From contig REAB01000109.1 in assembly GCA_004293645.1 (NCBI GenBank), positions 1 to 33,772 on the forward strand: 33,772 nt of DNA. The letters run 5' to 3'. Position numbers and translations under genes: made by a program. Positions 33,291-33,772 of this stretch are shown here, piece after piece (within the stretch, counting starts at the first letter, position 1; the number at the start of each line of letters is the position of its first letter). The stretch is from Cytophagia bacterium (GTDB lineage: Bacteria; Bacteroidota; Bacteroidia; Cytophagales; Spirosomataceae). Below the pieces are notes generated by a model. It saw only the letters and a list, made by a program, of their open reading frames with translations. It did not search any database and was not told the DNA's origin.

Positions 33291-33632
33291 CTACACCATT
33301 TCCCTCTTCCTAAACACTATCGTTTCGTCGGCTTGTTTGAACTCTATGTCGAAGGCATCAAATATTACTTCGCGTCCTATAATTTCATCTTGGCAGTTCT
33401 TATCCTGCACCCAAGCTACTGGAACTTTCAGCGTATGTTCGTCTATGGTAATGTAAATTCTCTTCCTAATGTATTCAATACTTCCACCAATTCCAAAGGC
33501 TTCTTCTATATCGTCGGTTTCTAAGATTTGTAAGCCCAATGCCTGTCCTGTCTTAAACGAAATCAAGGAGCAACCTGCCCCAGAATCTATCAACATGGGC
33601 AAAGTTAGGGTTAGCCTGTACAAACTCCACAC
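33291..33632 (-). CDS. Retropepsin-like aspartic protease domain protein
   Basis: The frame holds 113 residues if GTG at 33632 is used. The active-site motif is MLIDSGAGCSLISFKTGQAL (Asp-Ser-Gly-Ala), as in single-domain retropepsin-like proteins, followed by the flap-like AFGIGGSIEYI, then VPVAWVQDKNCQDEIIGREVIFDAFDIEF, which has the hydrophobic-Gly (ILGR/IIGRE) pattern typical of the fold. An N-terminal strand before the active site is expected; the start is uncertain and the gene may be truncated at 5'. It lies just downstream of another minus-strand gene whose end is at 33664. Function unknown; such proteins act on peptides or may be toxins' partners, but I see no evidence for the latter. 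Confidence 0.6.
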   Translation of the reverse strand: MWSLYRLTLTLPMLIDSGAGCSLISFKTGQALGLQILETDDIEEAFGIGGSIEYIRKRIYITIDEHTLKVPVAWVQDKNCQDEIIGREVIFDAFDIEFKQADETIVFRKREMV

Positions 33633-33663
33633 AAAAGTTCCGCCACTTTTTGGATGTTTTTAG

Positions 33664-33772
33664 CTAAATTTTCAGGGTTTTCAAGTCTTTTATTTGGATG
33701 GATTCTAAGCCGTTTTTTACGTCATCAAAGCTCAAATTTCCTGTGAAATTAGCAAGTGTAAACACAAATTCT
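33664..33772 (-). CDS. Partial hypothetical protein, C-terminus only
   Basis: A minus-strand frame enters from the window's right edge and runs for about 36 codons to TAG at 33664-33666, ending NLSFDDVKNGLESIQIKDLK and TLKI. It has coding character. It ends about 30 bases before the retropepsin-like gene, so both may be one operon. No family recognised from so short a piece. Confidence 0.45.
   Translation of the reverse strand, partial: EFVFTLANFTGNLSFDDVKNGLESIQIKDLKTLKI

Overview
The window looks like a chromosomal segment of a Bacteroidota bacterium, most likely of the Cytophagales. The evidence is type IX secretion sorting tails (a type A tail ending at 20134 and a gliding-motility type B tail ending at 21434), LytTR regulators beside a propeller-type sensor kinase, Bacteroidota-like TAnnTTTG promoter boxes, a DUF6807/PmoA-type secreted protein and a Wzi-type outer-membrane protein. 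I could not run searches, so the assignment below phylum level is an inference.

Layout. Bases 1-7.5 kb hold small membrane proteins (DUF3592, YiaA-like), a LytTR response regulator with a sensor kinase that is split by a one-base frameshift, a LytTR-only regulator, a decayed gene, repeats and a zinc-ribbon protein. Bases 7.6-10.9 kb hold a methyltransferase followed by two tandem, mutually similar multi-pass membrane proteins of probable GT-C type. Bases 10.9-13.9 kb hold a secreted S9 prolyl-oligopeptidase gene interrupted by a small inverted-repeat insertion. A Glu/Leu/Phe/Val dehydrogenase follows at 14.4-15.7 kb. On the minus strand come a DUF6807/PmoA-like protein, a Wzi-like protein, an undecaprenyl-phosphate sugar phosphotransferase and two T9SS cargo proteins. 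A plus-strand surface protein with collagen-free, YadA-like head repeats (23.2-24.7 kb) ends at a long perfect hairpin.

From 24.7 to 32.0 kb a strikingly AT-rich minus-strand operon encodes surface-polysaccharide synthesis: two methyltransferases, a Wzx-like flippase, a GT-A glycosyltransferase, a Wzy/O-antigen-ligase-like polymerase and two GT4 glycosyltransferases. With the sugar phosphotransferase (initiation) and Wzi (surface display) upstream in the map, this makes a nearly complete Wzx/Wzy-type pathway; no Wza/Wzc export pair is in the window. The distal edge (32.0-33.8 kb) is a junk-like zone with a complete IS982-family element, a cysC remnant, a retropepsin-like ORF and the end of another gene.

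The most interesting signals are genome-plasticity signatures: a G6 frameshift and a G11 tract in the sensor kinase, a 116-bp insertion whose precise removal restores the S9 peptidase, a 142-bp element with 18-bp terminal inverted repeats, an intergenic repeat shared between 6.56 kb and 21.33 kb, a nested-hairpin element at 6.6-6.7 kb and a three-copy 33-bp tandem repeat near 1 kb. I did not find CRISPR arrays, rRNA or tRNA genes, or a recognisable defence system.
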